The notes: generated by a model from the sequence alone, not told the origin. A stretch of 22,724 bases of DNA from Nitriliruptoraceae bacterium (GCA_003554005.1 PWEU01000229.1:1-22724); one strand, 5' to 3'; positions 14,371 through 22,272 are shown, numbered from the stretch's first letter. Numbers and translations are program-made.

Positions 14371-16251
14371 ATGGCACGCATCACCACCGTCTCTCGCCGC
14401 ACGCGCGGCCTCGGCATCGCGGCCGGCGGCGTCGTCCTCGTGCTCCTGCTGGCGCTCGGCACCCTGTGGTTCGTGCAGCGTGACGCGGTGCTGCCCAACA
14501 CCTCCGTTGCGGGGGTCGATGTCTCGAGGATGTCGCCGGCGGAGGTGCGTGACCGCCTCGCCGACACCGTCGAGGCCCGGGAGACCGACCCCGTCTCCTT
14601 CGCGTTCGAGGGCGAGGAGTACGTCCTGGTGCCCCGGGATTCCGGCTTCACCATCGACGTCGACGCCACCGTCGACGCCGCCATGTCCCGGGGCCGCTCT
14701 GGTCTGCCCGGTGACATCCTCACCCGGTTGCGCGCCTTCCGGCAGCCGGCGGACCTCGACCTCGTCGAGGTCACCGACCGGGATGTCATCACTGACTGGG
14801 TAGACGCACTGGCCAACCAGCTCGACCGCCCCGAGATCCGCGGTGGCGTCGCCGTCGACACCGGCCAGGTCGAGGTGCTGACCACCTCATCCCAGGGCGA
14901 GGTGGTGGTCGATCGGGCCACCACGGTGCAGTTGGCGGTGAGCGCGGTCCGCGCTCCCGGACCCGACGCCTTCGACCTCCCGGCGGCGACCACCCCCCAG
15001 ATGATCGCCGACGAGGAGATCGCGACCACCGCCGAGCAGGTCGAGCGCGCCCTGGCCGAACCCCTGCTGGTGCACGCGGACGACACGACCCTCGAGCTGG
15101 CGCCCGCGGACCTGGCCGCCATGATCGGGATCGAGGAACGTGGCGAGGTGCCCGGCGCGATCGAGCTGCACCTGGTGGTGACCCCGGAACGAGTCGAGCA
15201 GGTCATCGGCGAGCTCGGCGCCGCACGCTTCGACATCGCCCCGACCCCCGCGTCCTACTCCGCCAGCCGGACCCCGCCCACGACCTTCGACGCCCAGCTC
15301 GACGCCACGTTCCGGCCGGTGGAGGCCTCGGTGGGGCTGGATCCCAGCCGGACCGGCCGGGCCTTCGATGCCGAGCTCGCGGCCGTGCAGCTCACGGAGC
15401 TGCTGCGCGAGGGCATCCGCGAGGCCCGGTTGCGGCTGGCGGAGGTGGAGTCGGAGTTCCCCACCTCACGGGCCGAGGAGCTGCGCCCCACCCACGTGCT
15501 CGGCACGTTCACGACCTACTACCAGGCCGGACAGACCCGCAACGCGAACATCCAGCTGCTGGCGGACGGGATCGACGGCGCCCTCGTGCTCCCCGGCGAG
15601 CAGTTCTCGATCAACGAGATCTCCGGCGAACGCAGCTGCGAGAAGGGCTACGAGCCCGCCGGGACCATCGTGCGGGGGGAACTGGTCGACACCTGCGGTG
15701 GTGGGACCTCGCAGTTCGGGACCACGACCTTCAACGCGGCCTTCTTCTCGGGGGTGCAGCTCGACCAGTGGCGGGCCCACTCCTGGTACATCAGCCGCTA
15801 CCCGATCGGGCGGGAGGCGACCCTGTCCTACCCGGTGCTCGATGTGCGGTTCACCAACAACACCGAGGGCGCGATCCTCGTCAAGACCGCCCACACCTCC
15901 ACATCGGTCACCGTGTCCCTCTACGGCGTCCCGCGGGCCACGGCGGTGTCCGCCAGCCACAGCGACCGCACGCGCCCGCGCTCGTTCCAGACCGAGGTCC
16001 GCAACACCTCGGAGCTGCGTCGTGGCCAGGAACGGGTCCTGCAGTCCGGAGCCGACGGGTTCACCGTGACGGTCACCCGGGCGGTGGAGTTGGTCGGTGG
16101 GGGCACGGAGACCCGCACCATCACGACCACCTACGTCCCCCAGACCCGCATCATCGAGCGAGGCACGGCGACCCGCGCTGCGCCTCCCCCGCCACCCGAC
16201 GAGGACGACGACGAGGACGACGACGAGGACGACGAGGACGACGAGGACTGA
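14371..16251 (+). CDS. VanW-domain membrane-anchored envelope protein
   Basis: This 626-residue protein has a short basic N-terminus, one transmembrane helix (14-35) and a large extracytoplasmic part. The region 40-340 looks like two copies of the putative peptidoglycan-binding domain often found ahead of VanW (RDSGFTIDVDATVDAA; PADLAAMIGIEE). The VanW domain runs from about 370 to 520 (LGTFTTYYQ, NIQLLADGIDGALVLPGEQFSIN, DTCGGGTSQFGTTTFNAAFFSG). The tail is Pro-rich, then purely acidic. VanW proteins are tied to the cell wall, and enzymatic activity is uncertain. The frame is open upstream to 12877, but that part crosses the M23 gene in antisense, so the ATG at 14371 is the real start. Confidence 0.9.
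   Translation: MARITTVSRRTRGLGIAAGGVVLVLLLALGTLWFVQRDAVLPNTSVAGVDVSRMSPAEVRDRLADTVEARETDPVSFAFEGEEYVLVPRDSGFTIDVDATVDAAMSRGRSGLPGDILTRLRAFRQPADLDLVEVTDRDVITDWVDALANQLDRPEIRGGVAVDTGQVEVLTTSSQGEVVVDRATTVQLAVSAVRAPGPDAFDLPAATTPQMIADEEIATTAEQVERALAEPLLVHADDTTLELAPADLAAMIGIEERGEVPGAIELHLVVTPERVEQVIGELGAARFDIAPTPASYSASRTPPTTFDAQLDATFRPVEASVGLDPSRTGRAFDAELAAVQLTELLREGIREARLRLAEVESEFPTSRAEELRPTHVLGTFTTYYQAGQTRNANIQLLADGIDGALVLPGEQFSINEISGERSCEKGYEPAGTIVRGELVDTCGGGTSQFGTTTFNAAFFSGVQLDQWRAHSWYISRYPIGREATLSYPVLDVRFTNNTEGAILVKTAHTSTSVTVSLYGVPRATAVSASHSDRTRPRSFQTEVRNTSELRRGQERVLQSGADGFTVTVTRAVELVGGGTETRTITTTYVPQTRIIERGTATRAAPPPPPDEDDDEDDDEDDEDDED
16198..16248 (+). repeat. GAC/GAG repeat encoding a 17-residue Asp/Glu tail
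   Basis: The last 17 codons of the VanW-domain gene are only GAC or GAG, giving a C-terminal run of Asp and Glu right before the stop. Being extracytoplasmic, the tail could bind cations or basic wall components. Confidence 0.9.
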
Positions 16252-16266
16252 TCCGACCCACCGGCT

Positions 16267-16752
16267 TCAGCCCGCGGGATCGATCCGTCGTCGCCGAACC
16301 CCCGGGGGCCGTCCCCACACCTGCACGTGCACCGTCTCCGGCGGTTGGGTGCCCTCTCCGGGTCCGTCGGTGACCTCCAGGCGGAGCAGCGGCCGCTCCC
16401 ACCGGCCACCCTGCTCCTCCAGCCAGCCCTCGATGACGGCACGCACCTCGGCGCCCGCATCGATCCTGGGGGCGATCCGGGCGGCGACCGTGCGGTCGAG
16501 GTACCCGATCCGCCACGGCCGGCCCTCCCCGTCATCGACCCAGACGGCGATGGCGAGGGGATCCGCGGGGTTGCGGGGCTCGCGCACCACCGAGGCCGGT
16601 CGGCCGGGCTCCAACGCCTCCGGCGGGGTCGGGCCTGAGAAGGCGTGCCCCCGCAGCGGGGTCCGGAAGGTCCGCGCCGGGGGCGTGGCCTGGGGCTGCG
16701 CGCCCTCAGGCGGCCCGCTGCGGTCCGGCTCTTCCTCGCCGCCGGCGCTCAT
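16267..16752 (-). CDS. HIRAN-domain protein
   Basis: A 161-residue protein whose middle matches the HIRAN pattern: LRGHAFSG, then VVREPRNPADPLAIAVWV (about 55-72), RIGYLDRTVAARIAPRIDAG (about 81-100) and EVRAVIEGW. HIRAN domains bind DNA 3' ends or act as accessory modules in DNA repair proteins such as HLTF/Rad5. Here it stands alone with a disordered Pro/Glu-rich N-terminus. The ATG at 16752 overlaps the stop of the upstream nuclease-like gene (ATGA), implying a functional link. It is convergent with the VanW-domain gene, 15 bp apart. Confidence 0.8.
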   Translation of the reverse strand: MSAGGEEEPDRSGPPEGAQPQATPPARTFRTPLRGHAFSGPTPPEALEPGRPASVVREPRNPADPLAIAVWVDDGEGRPWRIGYLDRTVAARIAPRIDAGAEVRAVIEGWLEEQGGRWERPLLRLEVTDGPGEGTQPPETVHVQVWGRPPGVRRRRIDPAG

Positions 16753-17672
16753 CCGGCACCTCCCCTCACGCGTGACGTGGACCGATCGGGCTCGGGATCA
16801 GCGGCGGTCGAGCGGCCCGCGGAGCTGTCCTTCGCCAGGTACCGGGCCGCCCGGCGACCGAGCTCGGCAGCGGTGGTGAGCAGCACCTCGGGGTCCAGGT
16901 CCTCGGGTTCGAGACGACCGTCGGTGAGGTGCAGCACCACCCAGCGGAAGGGGGGGCGGCCGTCGGCCAGGGTCTGCACGAGCGCCGTGGCACGGGCCAG
17001 GGCACGGTCCTCGGTCGGACGGGGCATGCCCGAGCGTGTCACCACGACCAGCGCCCGGGCCCGCTCGTCGCGTCGGGGACTGTCGAGCACCACATCGGGC
17101 CGGGCGCTGAGGACCAGCGCCTGCCCTGCGGCCGGCGTCCTGAGCTGACGGCGGACGGCGACGGCGAGGTGGGCGTCGGTCAGCGGTGGCCACAGTGACC
17201 GCAGGTCCGCCATGACCCCGACCACCTCGGCGACGATGTCGTCGCGCGATGGCCGGGGCGCCGCGTTCCACCACATCGAGGCCGAGCCCGGGTCGGCGGG
17301 ACGCTCGGCGGCGACCTCTCCGGCGACCGCGGCGACCACGTCCTCGGGCTCGCCGGTCTGCCCGAGCTCGACGTCCCGCGCGAAGCTCCGGGCCAACAGG
17401 ATGCCCCGCAGCGTGTCCCGATCGGGGGTGATCGTGCCGGTGCTGCCCGAGGTCGCGCCGGCGACGAGCGCGCGGACCGGCACCGTGCGGCGGATCGGCG
17501 GACCGTCCGGCGCGCCCCTACGCGCCGCCCCGAAGGCGGCGTCGAAACCGCCCCGCAGCTCGTCGACCAGCCCCGAGGGGACGACCGGCCGGGGCCGGCC
17601 CCACCCGAGCACCTCGTCGACCACCCGCGCCTGGGCGGGGGTGGACGTCGACGGCCGCGGCGGTGAGGTCAC
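16749..17672 (-). CDS. PD-(D/E)XK-like protein with degenerate active site
   Basis: A 307-residue protein. Its start (TPAQARVVDEVLGWGRPRP) and C-terminal core (ALVLSARPDVVLDS, ARALVVVTRSGMPRP, GRPPFRWVVLHL) recall, from memory, actinobacterial RecB-family PD-(D/E)XK proteins. Those have a strand of the form VEVKSG at the catalytic position. Here this strand reads VVVTRSG, so the catalytic acid and lysine appear absent although the Asp of ARPD remains. It may bind DNA without cutting it, or the similarity may be misleading. The GTG at 17672 overlaps the DsbA-like stop (GTGA) and its own stop overlaps the HIRAN gene start, so the three are coupled. Confidence 0.6.
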   Translation of the reverse strand: MTSPPRPSTSTPAQARVVDEVLGWGRPRPVVPSGLVDELRGGFDAAFGAARRGAPDGPPIRRTVPVRALVAGATSGSTGTITPDRDTLRGILLARSFARDVELGQTGEPEDVVAAVAGEVAAERPADPGSASMWWNAAPRPSRDDIVAEVVGVMADLRSLWPPLTDAHLAVAVRRQLRTPAAGQALVLSARPDVVLDSPRRDERARALVVVTRSGMPRPTEDRALARATALVQTLADGRPPFRWVVLHLTDGRLEPEDLDPEVLLTTAAELGRRAARYLAKDSSAGRSTAADPEPDRSTSRVRGGAG

Positions 17673-18223
17673 AGGCCGGCGAGCTGCCGCAGATCGGCGT
17701 CGGGGAGCTCCGGCGACACGAAGGTGCCGTCGAACTCGAGCACGGGGACCCCGCCGATCCCCCGCCGACGCTGGTGCACCATCCGGTCGCGCAGCGCGTG
17801 GACCGTCAAGCGATCGCCGAGGGCACCCCGCACAGGGGCCTCCTCGAGACCGGCGTCGACGGCCAGCTCGACCAGGGTGTCCTCGTCGTGCAGATCACGG
17901 TCCTGACTCCAGTAGGCCCGAAGGCACCTCCACCGCCACGACGCACCCAGGTCAGCGGCCTCCGCCACCTCGCCGATCACGTGGGCCCGCAGGGTCGGCG
18001 GCTGCCGGCTCGGCCGGCGCATCGCGAGCCCGAGCTCTGCCGCGCGATCGGCGTAGCGCACCACGCCCTCCAGCAGCTCACGGGTGGGTGGGATGTCGAT
18101 GTCCAACCCGAGGGTGTCGAGGGGGGAGAAGCGCACCGTCGCTCCCGCGTCCACCAGGGCCTGCAGCCGGAGCACGGCGACCGCTGCCGCCGGGGAGGTG
18201 ATGTCGTGGTGGAGGGTGAGCAC
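17669..18223 (-). CDS. DsbA-fold (FrnE/HCCA isomerase-like) protein lacking CxxC
   Basis: A thioredoxin-like DsbA-family protein of about 184 residues. The β-strand LTLHHDITSP at the N-terminus sits where oxidoreductases carry the CxxC, but here only Ser-Pro-Ala-Ala is present. The helical insert (about 45-130) and the cis-proline strand GIGGVPVLEFDG near the C-terminus fit FrnE and 2-hydroxychromene-2-carboxylate isomerase relatives. It is therefore unlikely to be a disulfide oxidoreductase. The GTG at 18223 begins at the first β-strand, 10 nt after the sulfurtransferase stop. A GTG at 18274 would overlap that gene and add 17 unrelated residues. There is no signal peptide, so it is cytoplasmic. 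Confidence 0.75.
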   Translation of the reverse strand: MLTLHHDITSPAAAVAVLRLQALVDAGATVRFSPLDTLGLDIDIPPTRELLEGVVRYADRAAELGLAMRRPSRQPPTLRAHVIGEVAEAADLGASWRWRCLRAYWSQDRDLHDEDTLVELAVDAGLEEAPVRGALGDRLTVHALRDRMVHQRRRGIGGVPVLEFDGTFVSPELPDADLRQLAGL

Positions 18224-18233
18224 CGGCAGCAGG

Positions 18234-19082
18234 CTACCCCGTGCCGGTGGCGACGGGACGTGCCGGGTCGGCACTCCAGGCCGACCACGATCCGGGGTAG
18301 AGCCGTCCGGCCACCCCGAGCTCCTCGAGCGCCAGCAGGTCCACGCAGGCGGCGACCCCAGAGCCGCAGTAGGCGATCACCTCGGGCGCCTCCAGGGCAC
18401 CGAGCGCTGCGTACCGCTCTCGCAGCTCCTCGCGAGCCAGCAGCCGCCCGCCGTCGAGGTTCTCGGTGGCCGGTGCGCTGCGCGCTCCGGGGATGTGACC
18501 CTTCGGCGCCCTTCCGGGTTCCTCCCCAGCGCCCGTGAACCGATCCGCCGAGCGCGCGTCGAGCAGCACGACGTCCGCGTCGTCGCTCACCCGGGCCAGG
18601 ACCGCCGCGGTGTCGACCAGCCGCTCCTCGGGCCAGGGCCGCGCACGCACGCTCGTCGCCCGGCGGCGGGCCCCACCCGGTGCCGTCGGACCCTCCCAGG
18701 CCGCCAACCCGCCGTCGAGCAGCGCCGCACGCTGCCCGAGGCTGCGCAGCATCCACACCAGCCGCGCCGGCGCGACGCCCGGTCCGTGGTCGAAAGCCAC
18801 GACCACGTCGTCCTCGCCGATGCCGAGGCGGGCGAGGGGGGACGCGAAGGCCTCGGGGGTGGGCAGTGGGTGCCGTCCCCCCTCACGGGTCGGTGGGCCC
18901 GACAGGTCCCCGTCCAGGTCGACGTAGACCGCCCCGGGCAGGGTGGCTTCGAGGTGCTGGTCGCGGCCCTGTGATCCGTCGAGCCACCACCGCACGTCGG
19001 CGAGGACGACGACGTCGAGCAGCGGAGCGAGCTCCGGGACGGTCGTGAAGGGACGGTCGCCGACCGGGTCCGTCGTGGTCAC
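18234..19082 (-). CDS. Rhodanese-type sulfurtransferase (two-domain)
   Basis: A 282-residue tandem-rhodanese enzyme of the thiosulfate/3-mercaptopyruvate sulfurtransferase family. The N-terminal domain (about 10-125) contains LPGAVYVDLDGDL and a catalytically inert loop (AFDHGPGVAPAR). The C-terminal domain has DARSADRFTG, GHIPGARSAP and the active loop YCGSGVAAC with the persulfide cysteine at residue 239. The GTG at 19082 follows GGAAGG at 7-nt spacing, giving normal family length; an in-frame GTG at 19148 is less likely. It heads the four-gene operon ending with the HIRAN gene. Confidence 0.9.
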   Translation of the reverse strand: MTTTDPVGDRPFTTVPELAPLLDVVVLADVRWWLDGSQGRDQHLEATLPGAVYVDLDGDLSGPPTREGGRHPLPTPEAFASPLARLGIGEDDVVVAFDHGPGVAPARLVWMLRSLGQRAALLDGGLAAWEGPTAPGGARRRATSVRARPWPEERLVDTAAVLARVSDDADVVLLDARSADRFTGAGEEPGRAPKGHIPGARSAPATENLDGGRLLAREELRERYAALGALEAPEVIAYCGSGVAACVDLLALEELGVAGRLYPGSWSAWSADPARPVATGTG

Positions 19083-19170
19083 CTCGCTGCCTTCCGTGCC
19101 GGTGAGCAGAGGGCAGATCGCCGCTGCGATCGTGGCCACCGTGCCCACCTCGGGTGGGACCTCTTGCTCT

Positions 19171-19195
19171 GGAACCGGGTGTGCGGCAGACCGTA
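19171..19195 (+). promoter_or_regulatory. ECF-sigma-like promoter
   Basis: GGAAC (19171-19175), 16 nt, then CGTA (19192-19195) resembles the GGAAC-N16/17-CGT pattern of actinobacterial ECF sigma factors such as SigE. The start would be about 20 nt before the GTG at 19224. Confidence 0.33.
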
Positions 19196-19223
19196 GCTTG
19201 CGTCTACCCAGGAGGTCGATGCC

Positions 19224-19781
19224 GTGCCCAGATCCGTCCGGACGTTCCTGCCGGTGGTCGGTGACCCGGTCGCACTCGCGTCCGCCTTCGACGGAGATCC
19301 CGCCCGTTGGCTACCTGGCGCTCGTCGCGACGGGCAGGACTGCTTCGTCCTCGCCCTGCGAGCCGGCTCCCTGACCCGCACCGTGCGGGCCACGGTCGGC
19401 TCGCCGTGGCGCGCCGGAGCCACCAGGTGGCGGACGTTGAGCTGGGATCCGATCTCCGAGGACGGCGAAGCGACCGCGGTGGACCGTCTGCTACCGAGCC
19501 TCGACGGGGAGCTGGGTCTGCACGCCCAGGCTGGCGGGCGCACGACGCTGCTCGTCGACGCCAGATACCGCCCACCCGGCGGTGCGTTCGGTGGCGCCGT
19601 CGACGCGGTCGCGATGCACCGGCTGGCGCGGACGACCGTGGAGCGGTTCCTCGAGGAGGTCACCGCACGGTTGGCCGGTGAGGCCCTGCTGCTCGACGAC
19701 GGTCCCATGCCCGCCGAGCCGAGCCCCTCAGCGCCCGGGGACGGCCCAAACCACGACCGTGCCCCCGTGGTTTCCCGGTGA
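19224..19781 (+). CDS. SRPBCC-like hypothetical protein
   Basis: A 185-residue cytoplasmic protein with no firm family name. The pattern of strands followed by a C-terminal amphipathic helix (GGAFGGAVDAVAMHRLARTT, then VERFLEEVTARLAGEA) resembles SRPBCC/START-like ligand-binding proteins, where the helix closes a hydrophobic cavity. The segment TLLVDARYRPPGG is the preceding strand and loop. The GTG at 19224 is set by GGAGG 8 nt upstream. The last 18 codons lie over the 3' end of the convergent kinase gene and encode a disordered Pro/Asp-rich tail. An ECF-type promoter may drive it. Confidence 0.65.
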   Translation: MPRSVRTFLPVVGDPVALASAFDGDPARWLPGARRDGQDCFVLALRAGSLTRTVRATVGSPWRAGATRWRTLSWDPISEDGEATAVDRLLPSLDGELGLHAQAGGRTTLLVDARYRPPGGAFGGAVDAVAMHRLARTTVERFLEEVTARLAGEALLLDDGPMPAEPSPSAPGDGPNHDRAPVVSR

Positions 19782-21332
19782 GCTGACCGCGAAGGAGCCG
19801 CCGAGGGGTTCGGCGCGCTCCCGCAGGTTCGCGAGCCCGAAACCACCGCTGGTGTCGGCGCCCGCGGCGATGCCCCGGCCGTCGTCGGCGACCCGCAACC
19901 GCACGCCGGCGTGATCGGCGGCGAGCTCCAGTTCGATATCGGTGGCGTCAGCGTGCTTGGCGACGTTGGTCAGCGCCTCGCGCACCACGGGCAGCAGCTG
20001 CTCGCTGACCTCGCGCCCGACGACGGTGTCGATGGGGCCATCGAAGCGGACCCGGGGTGCCCTCGGCAGCACGTCGGAGAGCTCCTCCACCACCTCGAGG
20101 ACCTGGGCCCTGACCCCGCGCTCGGTGGCGTTGGCGGACTGCAGGGCGAAGATGGTGGCGCGGATCTCGCGAACGGTGCTATCGATGTCGTCCACGGCGC
20201 GTTCCAGGCGATCGCTGACGTCCGGCCGGTCATCCAGGTGCCGCTGGGTGGCCTGCAGGGACAGCCCGGTCGCGAACAGCCGTTGGATCACGGTGTCGTG
20301 GAGGTCACGACCGATGCGTTCCCGGTCGGCGATCAACGACAGGTGCTGGACCTGCGCCTGGGCGCGCTCGAAGCTCCAGGCCACGTTGACCTGGGAGGCG
20401 AAGGCCACCAGCGCCTCGAGTTCCTTGGTCGTGAACGGCTCGTCCCGACCGACCCCGATGGCGACCTCCACCTCGCCGGCCACCTTGATCGGTGCCCACA
20501 CGGCGGGCCGGCCGAACACGGGTCCATGGTCGAGCCGCAGCGCCTCCCCGTGTTCCAGGGTGCGCAGCATCGGGGCGTCGGTCAGCTCGAGGAAGCCTTC
20601 GTCGGGTGCCTTGCCGGTCGAGGCCAGCACCCAGAGCCCCTCGTCGTGCTGCTCGAGCAGGCAGGCCCCGTGGGCGTCGAGGAGCTCGGCAGCCCCGCTG
20701 ACCACCCGGCGGCGCACACGGTGCGGTGGCTCCCCGTCCAGCACGGCGGCAGCGACCTCGCCGATCGCCTCACGCCACCGCTCCCGACGACGAACGTCGT
20801 CGTACATCCGGGCGTTGGCGATCGCGGCGCCCGCCACGGCCGCGAGCCCGACCAGCAGCTCCTCGTCCTCCTCGCTGAACGCCGACGCGTCCCGCTTCTC
20901 GGTCAGATAGAGGTTGCCGTAGGCCTCGGCCCCGATCCGGACCGGCACTCCGAGGAAGCTGCGCATCGGCGGATGCCCGGGTGGAAAGCCGTAGGCCTCG
21001 GGATGCTGGCTCAGGTCCTCGAGTCGGATCGTCTCGGGTCGGGCGATCAGCAGCCCGAGCACACCGTGGCCCTCGGGCAGATGCCCGATGTCGTGGACGA
21101 CCTCCGGAGGCATGCCGTGGTGCACGAATGCCGCCAGCGAGGTGCCCTCCTCGCCGATGACACCGAGCGCGCCGTAGCGGGCGTCGACCAGATCACAGGC
21201 AGCGTGGACGATGCGGCCGAGCATCGACTCCAGCTCCAGGTCGCTGGCGACCGTGAGCACGGCCTCGAGCAGGCGCGCGAGCCGGGGCTCGAGATCCCCG
21301 GCCTGCGTGACGTCGGATCGCGGTCCGCTCAC
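19728..21332 (-). CDS. devS: DosS/DevS-like GAF-GAF histidine kinase
   Basis: A 534-residue soluble sensor kinase. GAF-A (about 25-175) contains RLEDLSQHPEAYGFPPG followed by HPPMRSFLGVPV; His120 aligns, from memory, with the haem ligand of M. tuberculosis DosS, so a haem redox/gas sensor is plausible. GAF-B covers about 185-325. The HisKA_3 box DRERIGRDLHDTVIQRLF places the phosphorylated His at 345. The HATPase has the N-box REALTNVAKHADA (Asn456), ADDGRG (482-487) and GGFGLANLRERA. The GTG start follows GAGGGG. It diverges from the DosR-like regulator, its likely partner. Its final 54 bp overlap the SRPBCC-like gene tail to tail. Confidence 0.9.
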   Translation of the reverse strand: MSGPRSDVTQAGDLEPRLARLLEAVLTVASDLELESMLGRIVHAACDLVDARYGALGVIGEEGTSLAAFVHHGMPPEVVHDIGHLPEGHGVLGLLIARPETIRLEDLSQHPEAYGFPPGHPPMRSFLGVPVRIGAEAYGNLYLTEKRDASAFSEEDEELLVGLAAVAGAAIANARMYDDVRRRERWREAIGEVAAAVLDGEPPHRVRRRVVSGAAELLDAHGACLLEQHDEGLWVLASTGKAPDEGFLELTDAPMLRTLEHGEALRLDHGPVFGRPAVWAPIKVAGEVEVAIGVGRDEPFTTKELEALVAFASQVNVAWSFERAQAQVQHLSLIADRERIGRDLHDTVIQRLFATGLSLQATQRHLDDRPDVSDRLERAVDDIDSTVREIRATIFALQSANATERGVRAQVLEVVEELSDVLPRAPRVRFDGPIDTVVGREVSEQLLPVVREALTNVAKHADATDIELELAADHAGVRLRVADDGRGIAAGADTSGGFGLANLRERAEPLGGSFAVSSPGNHGGTVVVWAVPGR

Positions 21333-21427
21333 CCTGATCCCCTCGCTCCTGGCCGACCGCGGGAGGTTCCAGCGGCGCTCCCACGGTAGCCGGCATAGGT
21401 GAACAGGGCCCCACAGCCCTGCCCTGG

Positions 21428-21441
21428 GGGCCGATCGGCCC
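21428..21441. promoter_or_regulatory. DosR-box-like palindrome in the kinase–regulator divergent region
   Basis: GGGCCGATCGGCCC is a perfect 14-bp palindrome. Against the core of the DosR consensus (GGGACTWWAGTCCC) it matches at 10 of 14 positions. It lies between the divergent sensor and regulator genes, about 50 bp before the start expected from a TAGCCT -10 (21472-21477) of the regulator. Autoregulation is the natural inference. A nearby CAGGGC/GCCCTG hairpin (21404-21421) is also present. Confidence 0.42.
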
Positions 21442-21522
21442 GGGTGTGCAACCGAATGGCCGCATTGTCACTAGCCTCGCCGTGTTGTCTCCCGCGTCAC
21501 CGCACCCGATCGGAGGCTCGCC

Positions 21523-22164
21523 GTGCCCATCCGCGTGTTCCTCGTCGACGACCACGAGGTCGTGCGACGCGGCCTCAAGGACCTCCTCGACGCAGAGGAC
21601 GACATCGACGTCGTCGGCGACGCCGCCACCGCGGGGATGGCCCTGGCCCAGATCGCGCGCACCTCGCCGGACGTCGCCGTGCTCGACGTCCGCCTGCCCG
21701 ACGGCAACGGGATCGAGGTCTGCCGAGAGGTCCGCGCCAGGGATCCGCGCATCGCCTGCCTGATGCTGACCTCCTTCGGTGACGACGAGGCGCTGTTCGA
21801 CGCCATCATGGCCGGTGCGGCGGGCTACCTGCTCAAGGACATCCGAGGCAACGACCTCATCGACGCCGTGCGCCGGGTCGCCTCCGGTGACTCCCTGCTC
21901 GACCCGGCACTGACCGGCAAGGTGCTGGAGCGGCTGCGCAAGGGGGATGAGGAGGACCCGAGGCTCAAGGCGTTGTCCGACCAGGAGCGCAAGATCCTGG
22001 CGTTGATCGCCGAGGGCCTCACCAACCGACAGATCGCCGAGCGGATGCACCTCGCCGAGAAGACGGTCAAGAACTACGTCTCCAACCTGCTGTCCAAGCT
22101 GGGCATGTCGCGTCGCCCCGAGGCCGCGGTCTTCTACACCCAGGTCGAGCACGGCGAGGAGTGA
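21523..22164 (+). CDS. devR: DosR/DevR-like NarL-family response regulator
   Basis: A 213-residue regulator. The receiver domain shows the acidic pair Asp9-Asp10 in LVDDHEVVRRGL, phospho-acceptor Asp55 in VLDVRLPDGNG, Thr83 and Lys105. These are each one residue beyond D54, T82 and K104 of M. tuberculosis DosR. The LuxR-type HTH is at about 148-205 (LSDQERKILALIAEGLTNRQ, then AEKTVKNYVSNLLSKLG), again close to DosR. The GTG start is preceded by GGAGG. It should be phosphorylated by the divergent kinase and activate hypoxia or redox-response genes by binding palindromic sites. Confidence 0.93.
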   Translation: MPIRVFLVDDHEVVRRGLKDLLDAEDDIDVVGDAATAGMALAQIARTSPDVAVLDVRLPDGNGIEVCREVRARDPRIACLMLTSFGDDEALFDAIMAGAAGYLLKDIRGNDLIDAVRRVASGDSLLDPALTGKVLERLRKGDEEDPRLKALSDQERKILALIAEGLTNRQIAERMHLAEKTVKNYVSNLLSKLGMSRRPEAAVFYTQVEHGEE

Positions 22165-22272
22165 CCTTCGCCGCCAGGGTCCTACGCGCGGTCCCGGCGC
22201 ACCGGTGACGGAGGTCCCTGCCGGCGGCGCCGCCGACCACGCACGCTGGCCACAGACGCAGAGGAGACCAGC

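Noticed and set aside
19911..21389. 492-codon plus-strand frame opposite the histidine kinase
   Set aside because: It mirrors the kinase codons; no domain is visible, and the kinase motifs on the minus strand are complete.
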